A stretch of 64,000 nucleotides of DNA from assembly GCA_035235625.1 (NCBI GenBank), contig CP141140.1, forward strand, positions 23,580,685 through 23,644,684, in the 5' to 3' direction. The position numbers and the translations under genes are program-made. Shown here piece by piece: positions 11,751 to 23,035 of the stretch (positions are counted from its first letter, which is position 1; every line of letters begins with the position of its first letter). Source of the DNA: Saururus chinensis (Eukaryota; Streptophyta; Magnoliopsida; Piperales; Saururaceae). A model generated the notes under the pieces. It did not search any database and was not told the origin of the DNA. It was given only the letters and a program-made list of their open reading frames with translations.

Positions 11751-12409
11751 TTTAAAAAATAACATTAGCGACGCATAATTATAAGTGTCACTAATCATTT
11801 ATGTGTCGCTAATATAAAAAATATAAAATAGCTTATTAGCGACGCTAATAAAAATATTTTGAAAAAATAATTAAAAAATAGTTTTTAGTGAAGCTGATGC
11901 AAAGTGTCACTAATGAGAAAATGTTTTAAAAAATTCTTGCAGTAGACAGGATGGTTTGAGCGGCACCGAAATCTGGCAAATGTGCCGGATCCAATGGGAG
12001 GGGGCACAGAGGGGGGCGAGTGGTGACTAGGGAGAGGAGGGGGGACTAGAGGAGAGAGGGGTGAGCAAGAGGGAGGCCAGGATGAGAGCACCAGATTCAG
12101 GATCCTCGCTAGAATCCAGCCACCGAATGGGTTGTATCTCAGGGAGGGAGGAGGCGATCGAGGGAGTGGATGGTCAGATAGGGAACCGAGATGTTTATGA
12201 GATTAGTGGAAGGGACAGTCGGTGCCAGAGTTGGTTCTGAGATCGGGGGCTCTAGTCAAGGGAAGGGACAGTTGGACAGGGAGCAGAGCACTGATTGGTG
12301 CTGAAGAGTGGGGGCATTGGTTAGTGCTGAAGATTGGGAGCGTTGGGCGGGCGTTTCATATAAGTGGGAAAAAATTTCCATGAGCAGCACTTTTTTGCGA
12401 CGCTTCCAT

Positions 12410-13430
12410 TTGCGTCTCAAAAAGGGGAAGAGAGAGAGGAGATGGGGAGGAGAGAGGGAGGAGAGGGTAGAGATAGAGAGAGAGAGACGGAGGAAAGAGA
12501 GAGGAGATAGAGAGAGGGAGGAGAGAGAGAGGGTAGAGAAAGGGAGGAGAGAGGGCAGAGATAGAGAACAAGAGGGATGAGAGAGGGAGGGACGGAGGGA
12601 GAGAGAGAGGAAAGAGGTGAGAGAGAGAGGAGAGAGGGTAGAGAGGGAGGGAAGAGAGAGGAGAGGAGAGAGATAGGGAGAGAGAGGAGAGAGAGGGAGG
12701 AAAGAGAGGGGGGGTGGGAAGATAAAAAGTTTTAAAAAAATGCTATTAGCAATGCCCAAATTAAGTATCCCTAAAAGAACAAAAGTGGCACCACTAATTC
12801 TTAAGCGTCGCCACTAATAACTCTATTAGTAACGCTCATAGACATTTTTAAAAAAATGCTATTAGCAACGCTCGCTACCAAGGATCGATAGTAGAATGTA
12901 TTTTTTATTAAGAATTATCTATTAGTGTCGCTGAGCCTCAGCATTGCTAATAGAGTTATAAGTGATGACGCTTAAGAATTAGTGTCACTACTTTTTGTTC
13001 TATTAGTGACGCTCAATTCCGAGCGTCTCTAATAGCCTTTTCTAAACTTTTTTCCCTCTCTACCTCTCTCCTCTATGTTTCTCTTCCCTCTCTCTCTCTC
13101 TACCCTCTCTTCTTGCTCTACCATCTCTCTCTCTCACTTATCTCCTTTGTCTCTACCGTCTCTCTCTTCTTTCCGCTTTCTCTCTACCCTCTCTCTCCCC
13201 TCTCTCCTCACCCTCCTCTCTATCTCCTTTATCTCTCTCTTCCCCCTCTCTCTCCTCATTCTCTCTCCTCACTCTCTCTATCTCCTCTCTCTCTCCTCTG
13301 TCTCTTTACGCTTTCTCTCCTCAATCTCTCTCTCCTTTGTCTCTTTACGCTTTCTCTCCTCAATCTCTCTCTCCTCTCTCTCTATCTCCTCTCTCCCACA
13401 TGCGTCAACTTGAGCCCCGACTCCTAGGAT
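12410..13430. repeat. About 1-kb imperfect palindrome with GA-rich and CT-rich arms
   Basis: The plus strand from 12420 to 12720 is almost all purine (GAGAGAGAGG and variants), and 13040 to 13420 is almost all pyrimidine. Inside these, 12740-12835 and 12928-13035 are inverted copies: both hold AATTCTTAAGCGTC and AACAAAA or their complements. The whole folds around about 12885. The long serine/leucine-rich and arginine/glutamate-rich reading frames here come from this base composition and are not genes. Confidence 0.85.
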
Positions 13431-14029
13431 GAGAGGGGAAAGAGTAGGAGAATTAATTTTTAATTTTTTAGATTTTTAAATTATATATTATATTTTAAAA
13501 TAATAATATGTCAAATAAAATTAATTTAGTAATGAAAGTTAGAAGAAAGTATCGCTACTACCCTAGGTATTATTGACGCTTACACTTAGGCGTCATTGAT
13601 AACTTAGCAATGCTTAAAGCTAAGCATCGTTACTAAATTTATTTTATTGATTTTTAAAACAAGATATAATTAAAAATACACTTATCCCTCTCTACCCTCT
13701 CTCTTCTCTATCTCTCTCTCCTCCCTCTCTCTGTTCTCTATCTCTCTCTCTTCTCTCTCTCTCCTCACTCTCTCTCCTCTCTCCCACAATAGGCCATGCC
13801 ACCCACACATCAAACATGTGACATGTGGCCTATGCGCACACATGAGTGTCTTGTCTGCTCACATGTCTTCCACTATACATATGAAACCTATGCTGACTTT
13901 CGGGGGAGTTATCTAGCCCATTATAAGTCCAATTTTGTCCATTTAAAAGGCATTTTTAGCTAATCATGCAAATGGTGATTTATGCAATGGAATGATCAAT
14001 TCATCGAGTTGACAACCCTAGAAGGGGAG

Positions 14030-14176
14030 AACAAGACAAGAGGATGCTCTATCCACCACCCTCAAGCCTCAAAAAGAGAGAACCATAAGTACAAGGACGC
14101 TCCATCATCGGGTCACAATGAGAGAAGTATCCCAAAGTAGGGGAGGCTATGTCCTCCACCAACGGGCTGCAGAGAA

Positions 14177-14228
<52 letters not shown>

Positions 14229-14600
14229 GTGTCTCTAGTTAAGGGGAGGTTATGTCCACTACCTTCGGAAGTATAGAGAGAGGTACTTCTCTGGGTAAGG
14301 GGAGGTTTTGTTCATCGCTTTTGGGAGTATAAAGAGAGATACATTTTCTGGTAAGTTAAGGTTTTGTCAGTCGCCTATGGGTACATAAAAAGAAAAGTGT
14401 ATCCGGGTAAGGAGAGGTTATATCTATCGCCTTTAGGCACAAAGAGAGAGAAACGTCCCGAGCAAAGGGAGGCTCTGTCTGTCGCCTTTGGGCGCAATGA
14501 GTGAAACATCCCGAGTAAGGGAATGTTAGATCATTCGCTTTTAGGCGTAAAAAGAAAAAATGTTCTAGAGCAAGAGGAGTCTCTACCCACCATCTACAAA
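14030..14600. repeat. LTR minisatellite, about ten 50-60 bp units, with a (GA)n tract
   Basis: Units contain GTAAGGGGAGGTT followed by a variable GTC-GCC-TTTGGGCAC-like stretch. A (GA)n microsatellite lies at 14169-14226. Related arrays occur in family-A copies at 31990-32400 and 44510-45090. Confidence 0.8.
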
Positions 14601-15411
14601 CATGAAGGGAAGGACGCCTTGAAGGAAATAATAACTCCTAGTGCCACTACTTCTAGAAATCTCAGGGGAGTAAGTGCTTCTGATTTTCTGATTTAATTCA
14701 TATTTAAATGACCGTGTGTGCATCTTAAGTAGCTAACTTAATAGGCTAGATATGATATATGTTATACTATGATCCGATGTGTTTTGATATGTTTTTCTCC
14801 AATTTGATATGCTATGGAAGGCTCTATTTTGATTTGGTATGGTCATATCAGATATGATATAATATGATATAGTTAGGTGAGATCTGACAAGATCTAATGT
14901 GACCTGATATTCTCCATTTTGCTTTGGCGTGTTTTGCTCTGCACTATGATTATAGTGAAATGTTTGGTTCTGTTAATTTTTCAGCTTTTGTTTAACTCCA
15001 AATCTACAAACATGAAGGGAAGGACGCCTTGAAGGAAATAATAACTCCTAGTGCCACTACTTCTAGAAATCTCAGGGGAGTAAGTGCTTCTGATTTTCTG
15101 ATTTAATTCATATTTAAATGACCGTGTGTGCATCTTAAGTAGCTAACTTAATAGGCTAGATATGATATATGTTATACTATGATCCGATGTGTTTTGATAT
15201 GTTTTTCTCCAATTTGATATGCTATGGAAGGCTCTATTTTGATTTGGTATGGTCATATCAGATATGATATAATATGATATAGTTAGGTGAGATCTGACAA
15301 GATCTAATGTGACCTGATATTCTCCATTTTGCTTTGGCGTGTTTTGCTCTGCACTATGATTATAGTGAAATGTTTGGTTCTGTTAATTTTTCAGCTTTTG
15401 TTTAACTCCAA
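14592..15411. repeat. Tandem duplication, two 410-bp units
   Basis: 14592-15001 is repeated at 15002-15411. I saw no difference between the copies by eye, including the run ATGAAGGGAAGGACGCC at 14602 and 15012. Other family-A copies have a single unit. Either a very recent duplication or an assembly artefact would explain it. Confidence 0.92.
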
Positions 15412-16505
15412 TGATTTTCGTCTAACTCCTATTAAGTATTTGGATATATGTATTTTAACGTAGGTTTTTTGTACTGCCTGATTCTTGTAATAGTCATTAG
15501 GCAGAATTACATTCAAACCCAATTATATTATAATAACATCATAGATGTTATCCAATATGTACATAGGCAACCAACAACATGGTAATGTTAGCCCGATCCA
15601 AATTAAATATAAAATTAGGTTAATTTTGGCCTACGCGCAATGGAGCACTTAAGTTATGTAGTACGTAGAAGCATTGTAGCTCTCGCACATAAATGTTGCC
15701 ACTCCTAGTTGGTTTGATTTTAAAATTAGAAGCTGGCTATTTAAACCCCTATTTTTTCCCACTATCCCCCAAACGAAAGTGAAAAGTCTGAATTTTGTAT
15801 TACTTTTTATACCCCACTTTCTCCCCCTGATTTACTCATTTATCCCCATTTACCTTTTTTACTTTATCCTCCTCCTCAACGCCGCTGGCGAGCACTGTAG
15901 GCACTGGCGAGCACTATAGCCGTCGGTGAGCACTGTAGCTGCCGGCCATCAAAGAGTATTATTTCCACCAACATACACTCTAGCTCTGGTGACGATTTAA
16001 AAACTCCGGTGGTGGGTAAAAAAGCTCCGGTGACCCACCAGTTGAACCCTTTTTGTAAGTTTTCTTCCTTTGTTCATCAATGGCGTCTTTACACTTCCAG
16101 AGACCGTCTTTACATTCCAGAGACAAGTTAGTCAAAAAAATTTTCTCCCGGACTGCTTTCAGAGGCAAGCTTCTATTATTTTTTTGGCGGGGGCTAGCCC
16201 CTGCCACATTGTACTTCACTTCACGGGGACTACCCCCTGCCACGTATTAACTAGGTAAAAGCTTCAATTAGTATACTTGTGGAGCTTAAATTAGTATACT
16301 TGCAGAGGGTAAACCCTGCAACAATGTGATTATATCTACATGGGGATAACCCACTTCTAAGTACAATAATGTATATTGATGGGCTAAAAACTTATGTTAG
16401 CTCTTGCCAAGTATTATTTGTCTATTTATGATCATCCTAGATTTTTATTACCCTTATTTTGTGTTATTATAGGTGACTATAGCTTATTGATTAAGTCAAT
16501 CAAGA

Positions 16506-16785
16506 ATGGATCATCTTAATAGAGAAGGGCAAGCATATGTTGGTCGTCTTAAAGAAGGAGAGATAGAAATTGTGAAGAATTTGTTAAAGGTAGGGTTGAA
16601 ACCTCAGACAAATTTTGCTATCTTTGAAGAACGCAAACCATACAAATTGTACAACTATGAAAACAATTTACAATGTCTATAGTAGTTTGTCTTTAACTTA
16701 AAGAGAGGGTAGAACTGTACTACAAGAGTTGATGAAACAAATTGAGGAATCAGGGTATGTTTGCGATGGTTTCACTATGTGATAG
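16506..16785 (+). pseudogene. MULE / FAR1-like transposase N-terminal remnant
   Basis: The frame from the ATG at 16506 reads MDHLNREGQAYVGRLKEGE, then IVKNLLKVGLKPQTNFAI, and stops at 16680. A +1 shift continues the protein: TMKTIYNVYSSLSLT, a stop, then REGRTVLQELMKQIEESGYV. This is the region of plant MULE transposases just before the catalytic domain (typical form TIYN..., then EGRT-QELM-L-ESGY). The DDE core is not visible, so the copy is dead and needs another element to move it. Confidence 0.7.
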
Positions 16786-16949
16786 TTCTGAAGAGCCAAT
16801 AGTGGAATCCTAAATAAAAATGAGATGTATTGAAAGTGTTTATGGATAGATGTTTATGATATTTTGGATACAATTGGAAGATTTCTATTTGTGTACTATA
16901 TGTGATATTTTTGGAATCCTAACTAAAGATGATATTTTGGTTACTGTTT

Positions 16950-17520
16950 GTATCGTGGCGTGGGCACCCCCCATCTATTTTCAAAGAATGTTATGGGCAC
17001 GGGGTGCCCCCCGCCACTTCATTCTCAATTTGGCAAGGGTGCCCCCCGTCAACTCAAAGACAGTAACTTCTTCGAGTTACTATCTTCTTCGTGGTGGGGG
17101 GCACCCCCCGTCTGTTTTCAAAGAATGTTACAGGCATGGGGTGCCCCCTGCCACTTCATTCTCAATTTGGCGGGGGGTACCCCCCGTCAACTCGAAGCTT
17201 CATAGCGAGGGGCAGCCCTCGTCTGTTTTCAAAGAATGTTACAGGCATGGGGTGCCCCCCGCCACTTTATTCTCAATTTGGCGAGGGGTACCCCTGTCAA
17301 CTCGAAGATAGTAACTTCTTCGAGTTACTGTCTTCTTTGTGGCGGGGGGCACACCCCGTCTATTTTCAAAGAATGTTACGGGCATGGGGTGCCTCCCGCC
17401 CCTTCATTCTCAATTTGGCGGGGGGCGTCAACTCGAAGACAGTAACTTCTTCTTTGTGGCGGGGGGCATCCCCTGTCTATTTTCAAAGAATGTTACGGGC
17501 ACGGGGTTCTTTTGCAAAGT
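16950..17520. repeat. Five G/C-rich tandem repeats (112-137 bp) inside MULE1
   Basis: The anchor TTTTCAAAGAATGTTA starts at 16978, 17114, 17226, 17363 and 17480. It is followed by GGGCACGGGGTGCCCCC and preceded by GGCGGGGGGCACCCCCC-like palindromes. The overlapping plus-strand reading frames simply translate this repeat in different frames and are not genes. Confidence 0.9.
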
Positions 17521-17599
17521 AGGTTGCAAGGGTTCCATTGTATTCAGTCAGTAACTTGATTAATGGGGGGTTCTTTTGTGAAATGCCATGAATAAAGTC

Positions 17600-18015
17600 C
17601 ATTATACAAATAACCTGGTCACTAATCTTCATCCTGTTCAACTAACCTATAGCAGCACAACAATTTATCTTATACAAATAACCTGTCCACTATTTTCTCC
17701 ATATAAATAACCTGGTGCACATTTTTCATCCTGTTCAACATAACTTTTCATTCCACTATTTTCACCATACAAATAACCTAGTCATAATGTTCATTCCACT
17801 GTTTTCACCATACAACTAAACTATAGTACATTTTTCATCTTGTTCAACATAACTTTTCATTCTACTATTTTCACCATACAAATAACCTGGTGCACATTTT
17901 TCATCCTGTTCAATATAAATGTTCATTCCACTATTTTCACCATACAAATAACCTTGTGCACATTTTTCATTCCACTGTTTTCACCATACAACTAAACTAT
18001 AGCAGCACAACAATT
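17600..18015. repeat. Minisatellite inside MULE1
   Basis: It is built from shuffled words CCATACAAATAACCTGG, GCACATTTTTCATCCTG, TTCAACATAACTTTTCATTC and CCACTATTTTCACC, repeated about five to six times with variable unit length. Confidence 0.8.
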
Positions 18016-18083
18016 ATTCGAAGTCTCTTATACAAATAGAAATAGCCGCATTAAATGTCTCCGTACATGAAATTTAAAGGTCT

Positions 18084-18370
18084 CTAAGACTGAAATTGAA
18101 ATGTCTCTAAGATAAGATTGACGTTAAAGTGTCTCAACAAACAAAACAATTTGAAGCTATTTAGAAATTCCCTTTTCCTTTTTTTTACTGCTATAGTCTT
18201 AGTTTGAGTTGCCTTTCTTTTTCCCATGTCACTTGGAACAGGTTTATCGTAAAGAAGCTCTTCAAGTGCTAAGCTTACTTTTCTCTTCCCTTCATTGTCT
18301 TGAAGAGCCGTCAACGAATCTTGTAACAAGGCAATTGCTTTTTGCTTGTGGACAAGCTGCATTATGTAAA
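18084..18370 (-). other. Possible coding fragment in MULE1, unrecognised
   Basis: The minus-strand frame below the TA repeat reads MQLVHKQKAIALLQDSLTAL, continues through LALEELLYDKPVPSDMGKRK and ends lysine-rich (AVKKRKREF). Composition is protein-like, unlike the surrounding repeats, so it may be an exon of the MULE gene or a captured host piece. I do not recognise the family. The N-terminal part of the longer open frame comes only from the TA repeat. Confidence 0.3.
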
Positions 18371-18371
18371 A

Positions 18372-18375
<4 letters not shown>

Positions 18376-18420
<45 letters not shown>
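18376..18420. repeat. (TA)n microsatellite
   Basis: Uninterrupted alternating T and A of about 45 bases. Confidence 0.97.
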
Positions 18421-18425
<5 letters not shown>

Positions 18426-19497
18426 TATAAATAGAAGTGTCCATCTATAATTCACTAACAAAATTACCCATTGTTCTTTATTTTTTTGTGAGAAGATGTT
18501 CATATGACCACGCCTACAATATAAAAAAATGAAGTTTCACACAAATTTGAAATCCATGGTCCAAAAAAAATGAAAACAACACCCATAAAACAAAGGAATG
18601 AACTCCAATAGATATGCAATAAAATAATAAATGCAATAAAGAAACCAAGAGAGTGTTACCAAATTGATGCAAAAGATACATATGTAGCAATGTGTTTCTA
18701 CTTTCAAAGTCAATGCATTAAATGAATTTTCTCTCACATACCACAATAACGCAAATCCTGAATGTAAAATAAACATATTCAATCAAAGTAATAAAATCCA
18801 TTAAACATTAAAACCCTCTAGAAAATCCATATATAGGCAGATACAAAGAGATAATCAGTGGCATAAAATGGAATATTAGACCACAAAATAAGTGAAAAAA
18901 GACACAACCAAGGGAGTAAATTGTCAGTCAAATACTAAACTTATTAGGACTAGAACAAATCCTAGGAAAAAAAAACTCCAATCGAACTCTCAAGGTATAC
19001 ATTGGCAACATCTACAGAGCTAATGCACCAACCAGAAATTTACATTTCGAACAAGTAACACGAACCATAAATGGAGCAGGAGGTGTTGATGGCAAAATTG
19101 GTAAAGATGGAGTTCGTCCGGTGGAGGCGCTGACCAGCAATGAAGAGGGAGTAGGTGCTTGTAGGGGCTAGAGTTCCGGTGGAGGTACTGACGGCAAGAT
19201 CTAGAGTTGCTGGAGCAGGAGACATTGACGTAAAAATCGGCGAAGATGGACTTTGTCCAGTGGAGGTGCTAACAAGTGACGAAGAGGGAATCCCTCTGTC
19301 CCTCTGCAACTAGAGGGACGGGTGAAGCCATGAGGGAGGAATGGCGGGGTATATATACTTAATTTTTTTTCCAATAGTAATAGGTAACCATGGGGTTTAA
19401 ATGAGCATTTTTGTGTTTTCTGTACAGTGCAGGGTGAATAAGTAACAGGGGATATAGAGAAAATATAGGGGTTCAGATAGCCACGTTCTTAAAATTA

Positions 19498-19558
19498 ATT
19501 TACTCAGATTTAGTGTTCCAAACGCCCAGTCCAGGCCGGTTCTTGGGCATGGGTTACA
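19498..19558 (+). mobile_element. Family-A LTR copy A1, 3' end
   Basis: After the MULE1 target duplication the sequence resumes with GGCCGGTTCTTGGGCATGGG then TTACA. This corresponds to the end of the complete family-A LTR (GGCTTGGGTTGGGGCG then TTACA at 33285), so the LTR was whole before MULE1 inserted. Confidence 0.7.
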
Positions 19559-20354
19559 TTTGTATATGGCAGGGCGTGCCCCCTGCCAAAACCCAAACAA
19601 ATAGTTCTTCAAACTTAATGGTTGGGTTCTGGCGGGGGTGGTCATCGCCTACTATTGCACAATAAAAAATTGCACAATCAACCAGAGACTCCAAGACCCT
19701 ATCTAATGCATTTATATCTGGCGAGGGGCAATTAGATTCCAAAAGTTTGTGCACATCCTGTATGTTGAAGGGGGGTAGTCATTGTCAACATAAGAACATT
19801 GTGGTAAGGGTTACCCTCTGCCAAAAAAACTAATAAAGCTTTTTTAGTGTTGGCTCGGTTATGGTAGGAGTGCTCAATAATTTCTCCCACGAGTGGCAAA
19901 TAAGCTAGTGATGAACGAACTCTACCGTAAGAGGTACATACAATCAACTATATGCACAAAAATATACATAAATAAAGTCACAAACAAACAAACAAAAAAA
20001 ATCATGGCTGAAGGGGAAGAAACATTGACATAAAGGGCTAAACTTTCTAGTCACTAGAGTTTTTCTAGGCATCTACGGAGCTACAATGCTCGAGAATAAC
20101 ACATGCTAGAAAAGAGGGATGGACAGAAAGGAGTAGGAATACCCACCGTCGCCAACAAGCAGAGATGCCGAATCTGATTTTGGCTGGCAGAGAATAGGGA
20201 AGATAGTGAACAGGGTTTTTTGTAGGTTAAGTTATGGGGAATGGAAGAGTAAACCAATGGGAGCATGTGGGGTATTGAAGTAAATAGAAGATAGTATTTA
20301 TTTGCTTCTGCTTAAGGGACATAGGAGTTAAGTGGGGCATGAATAGCCAGGTTT
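19559..20354. mobile_element. Fragment of a second MULE of the same type (MULE2), right end
   Basis: The right end read inward is AAACCTGGCTATTCATGCCC, matching the MULE1 terminus (GCTGGCTATTTAAACCC). The interior shares MULE1 words such as GGGCGTGCCCCCTGCC and GGGTTACCCTCTGCC. The left end is not found, probably because the family-A LTR inserted into it. Confidence 0.6.
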
Positions 20355-21100
20355 ATTTCATTATTCACCTTATGCCAACAAAAGAATTTTGTGGAGCGAA
20401 CACTCCAAACACCAACAACGTCAAAACCCAAAACGGGGGGGCTCTAGCTACTAGAGGGAATATCATGAATGGTGATCAAAGTCTGTGATGCAAAAGGGCA
20501 CTTTCATATTGGAAACCAATATTTACACAATGAATACATCCAACAAAAACTTCCAAGTAAGTTTTGGTTGGACATAACAGATAATCCCTGAAATTTGTGT
20601 GAGATCCATATGTTTTATCCAACTAAAGCCCCATTAGTAATTTTTGTTTGGTAATTTTCTTAGATAAATATATATCGGTGTCGTCGGTATTAATGGGGAC
20701 GACCCATATGTATTATAGGAATAGAAAAAGGATATTTCCTTCTTATCAATGACAATTCAAATATGTGACGTTCGGCTGACTCTCTGGCTGACTCTGACTC
20801 TAGTTTCCGCACGCGCATTGGCAAATATCAGTGCGCGGTTAGGAGAAATTTATTGTGATGGGAAGCGTAATTTCAAGACATGCAAACCTCACTGCCTTTG
20901 TTGTCCTTATCATCTATGAGGTTCTTTTCAATTTAGCCAATCCCTATGTGGCTTGAAACGGAAGTTATGAAGAAAAAATTTAGCTTCGAGCAGCTTATGC
21001 GGGGACATGCCTGTGTTACTGATGCTCGTTCTGTTTGTTGTTTTACATTTTATAATGCTTGCAATTGACTTTGTTTAGTTTTATATCATGTAATTAACAG
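20355..21100. repeat. Segmental duplication, copy 2 (relic of a lost LOR locus)
   Basis: This is homologous to 3930-4740 next to LOR gene 1, with an extra stretch at about 20520-20680 and several indels. The side where a LOR coding region would lie is occupied by MULE2. I see no LOR exon here. Confidence 0.65.
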
Positions 21101-22430
21101 AGAGAACTTGATTGGTAGTGTAAACTAAGTACAGTAGAAACTAGAAGTCGTAGGATCTGCGCTTAGATTTTCTCCATCCTCTCCAACGAACCCTCCACCA
21201 CGTTATGTGGCCTTTCGCCCCGCTCGCCAGATGTGAAGATTTGCAGTCTGCACTAAATAGTCTAGTAGTATGTTAAAGAAGAGCATTATCAATTTTGTTA
21301 ACTATATAGTTTAGTTAAAAATTGGGAAACTGCTGTCTGCTTCCCCGCTAGAATAGATGGTTTATAGAACAAGAAAAGATGGGTGGGCTTTGGTAATAAT
21401 ATATCTACCATAATGGTGGCTCCAATAGAAAGGTTATGTCATCTTTGACGAGAACCTCGCTCATGATTGATGAGAGTGATCAGGCTTTTATCACTGTTTT
21501 CTAAAATATTTTAAGTATTGTTACTTGTGAAAAAACAGAAAAAGCTTATTTTCAGAATTAAGTCCACAACTTGATATGATGTAGAATACTCCCTCCTTTC
21601 CATATTAATAGGAGTTTTTTCCATATTACTTGGCCAAAGAAGCTAATATTCTAAATTTTTAAATATAAATATCACATTACTTGTTTTAGGACAAAACTAC
21701 CCTTATATTTTAAATAAACCCAATCCCCATATATATCGTCATAAATGAATACTAGAATAGTGTTGTGTCATTCCAATGGAGAGGATAATATATTGGCGGC
21801 AAGTTAGAATTCGCCAATGGGAGGTGACCTGCAGTGACTGATTAGCGAATCACTAAAGACAGTAAAAACCTAGTTTATTCCATAACAGAAGCTGATTAAG
21901 GTGAAAAAAGCATCATTTCGGAGGATCCGATCACCCTTTAACCCCCATAATGGAGATGATTAATGTTCGCATACATTACAATGGATAAGTAGGCAATGAT
22001 AACGTGTATGTAGGTGGAAAGGCGTAGTTGGTTTAGCGAGTTGTTGCTTTAAGTCAAAGAAAGACTTGCCGTCAATGGTATTGTGACTTTAAAGTATTTA
22101 ATTCCATATTCTCAATCATCTATTATATGTATCCAAATTAGAAGACAATGAAAACTTGCAATCAATGTTTTTCATTCATAAGAAGGAAAATAGAGAGATG
22201 TTATCATTGTATGCGAAGATAGAATAGCCTAACAACTATGACAAATTACCATAAGTGGGACGGAACCAGACTTCTAATAGAGCTAAATCACTAATAGTAT
22301 CGACTCACCTCAGCTTGAACTTTGGATTGCATACGGGAGTCAATGATATATAATTCACTTATGAAATTGTCAGGTAACAATGAATTTTAGATTACATGAT
22401 AGTGTACTTTCTCATATACTTGAGCATGTG
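21101..22430. other. Intergenic, no supported gene
   Basis: AT-rich DNA. 21330-21400 weakly resembles the 3' flank of LOR gene 1 near 2821-2870 (TTGGGAAACTGCTGTCTG, then CCGCTAGAATA), which fits a decayed LOR copy. I found no open frame of interest. Confidence 0.4.
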
Positions 22431-22738
22431 ATATCTAACTTATCTTTTTCAGTACAAAGTACATCATGTTAAGCAAAAACACGATATTTATAATATCACA
22501 TAACTAATTATGCAAAATACAAAAGCAATATAACACTAATTCTTTTTAACATAGATTGAATAACAAGACTTGTATAAAGATTATGTCATCGATAACATGA
22601 TATAATTTGTAAGCGTGTAACCAAATACAGGATGTCATTATATCGCATATTGATTAACACGTTAATATCCATTGCAGATTGGGATAACCGAGAAATTTCA
22701 AAGCAACAAATCCATGTCACACATCATACAACAATCTA

Positions 22739-23035
22739 ATGCCTACAAAGCATGTGAAAGAAGTCAATCTGACTACATTTGAAGAAATGTCACCAACAAT
22801 AGGTGTGATAAGGACTTCATTTGATAACTATGAACCCCCATACAACCTTGGGAATTACAACGACCAAGAATTTGAAGAAGTGTGGGGTGATGATCATTGG
22901 AACGAGAATGATATAATTCACATGAAAAGTATGTCTGACCATGAAGAATTAGGATACAACGGGGTACCTAGTAATATTGACATTGAGGTTGAGGCAGAGT
23001 GGGAGATAGTTGATGATCTCAACCTGTTGAAATAG
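22739..23035 (+). other. Open frame of 98 codons, unrecognised
   Basis: The predicted peptide is acidic (DNYEPPYNLGNYNDQEFEEV, then WGDDHWNENDI). It lies inside the palindrome-rich element. No family is recognised. The opposite strand is also partly open, so coding is uncertain. Confidence 0.25.

Larger units (their letters stand above)
11407..13790. mobile_element. Fold-back / CACTA-like repeat element, non-coding
   Basis: The left end reads TACTACAACAAATAG, close to the CACTACAA termini of plant CACTA elements. The interior carries many copies in both orientations of TTAGCGACGC and GCGTCACTAAT, resembling CACTA subterminal repeats. No transposase is visible. The right limit is placed where family-A LTR sequence begins, and the matching right terminus is missing. 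CACTA is my best guess; a fold-back or MITE-like origin is equally possible. Confidence 0.55.
13791..15719 (+). mobile_element. Family-A LTR (copy A1), main part, 5' truncated
   Basis: This matches the complete family-A solo LTR at 31383-33285 in layout: a minisatellite of GTAAGGGGAGGTT units, then ATTTGATATG-rich sequence, then AGGCAGAATTAC and ATGTTAGCCCGATCC, then the TCTCGCACA stretch. The usual start TGTGACACCCC is missing. The last 61 bases lie beyond a Mutator-like insertion, at 19498-19558. Confidence 0.75.
15729..19488. mobile_element. Mutator-like element (MULE1), 3.76 kb, with 9-bp TSD
   Basis: Both flanks carry TTAAAATTA (15720-15728 and 19489-19497), a 9-bp duplication typical of Mutator elements. 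The ends are inverted and start with G: GAAGCTGGCTATTTAAACCC on the left, and GAACGTGGCTATCTGAACCC read inward from the right. Similarity continues for about 150 bp, including CCCCTAT and pyrimidine-rich CCCC runs. The interior holds a degenerate transposase start (16506-16790), G-rich tandem repeats, a minisatellite and a TA microsatellite. It interrupts family-A LTR copy A1. Confidence 0.88.

Noticed and set aside
12256..12759. 167-codon minus-strand frame rich in Ser, Leu and Pro, and its plus-strand Arg/Glu-rich partner
   Set aside because: Both are translations of the (GA)n/(CT)n arm of the palindrome; open frames on both strands follow from composition.
13075..13427. Two overlapping plus-strand frames of 104 and 112 codons, nearly all Ser, Leu and Phe
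   Set aside because: CT-rich simple sequence, open in more than one frame, with no conserved motif.
16850..17554. Several overlapping plus-strand frames up to 153 codons with repeated Pro/Gly motifs
   Set aside because: They are one nucleotide tandem repeat read in three frames.
21330..21500. A third LOR gene 3' end
   Set aside because: Only short, weak similarity to the LOR gene 1 flank; no coding exon or splice site seen.
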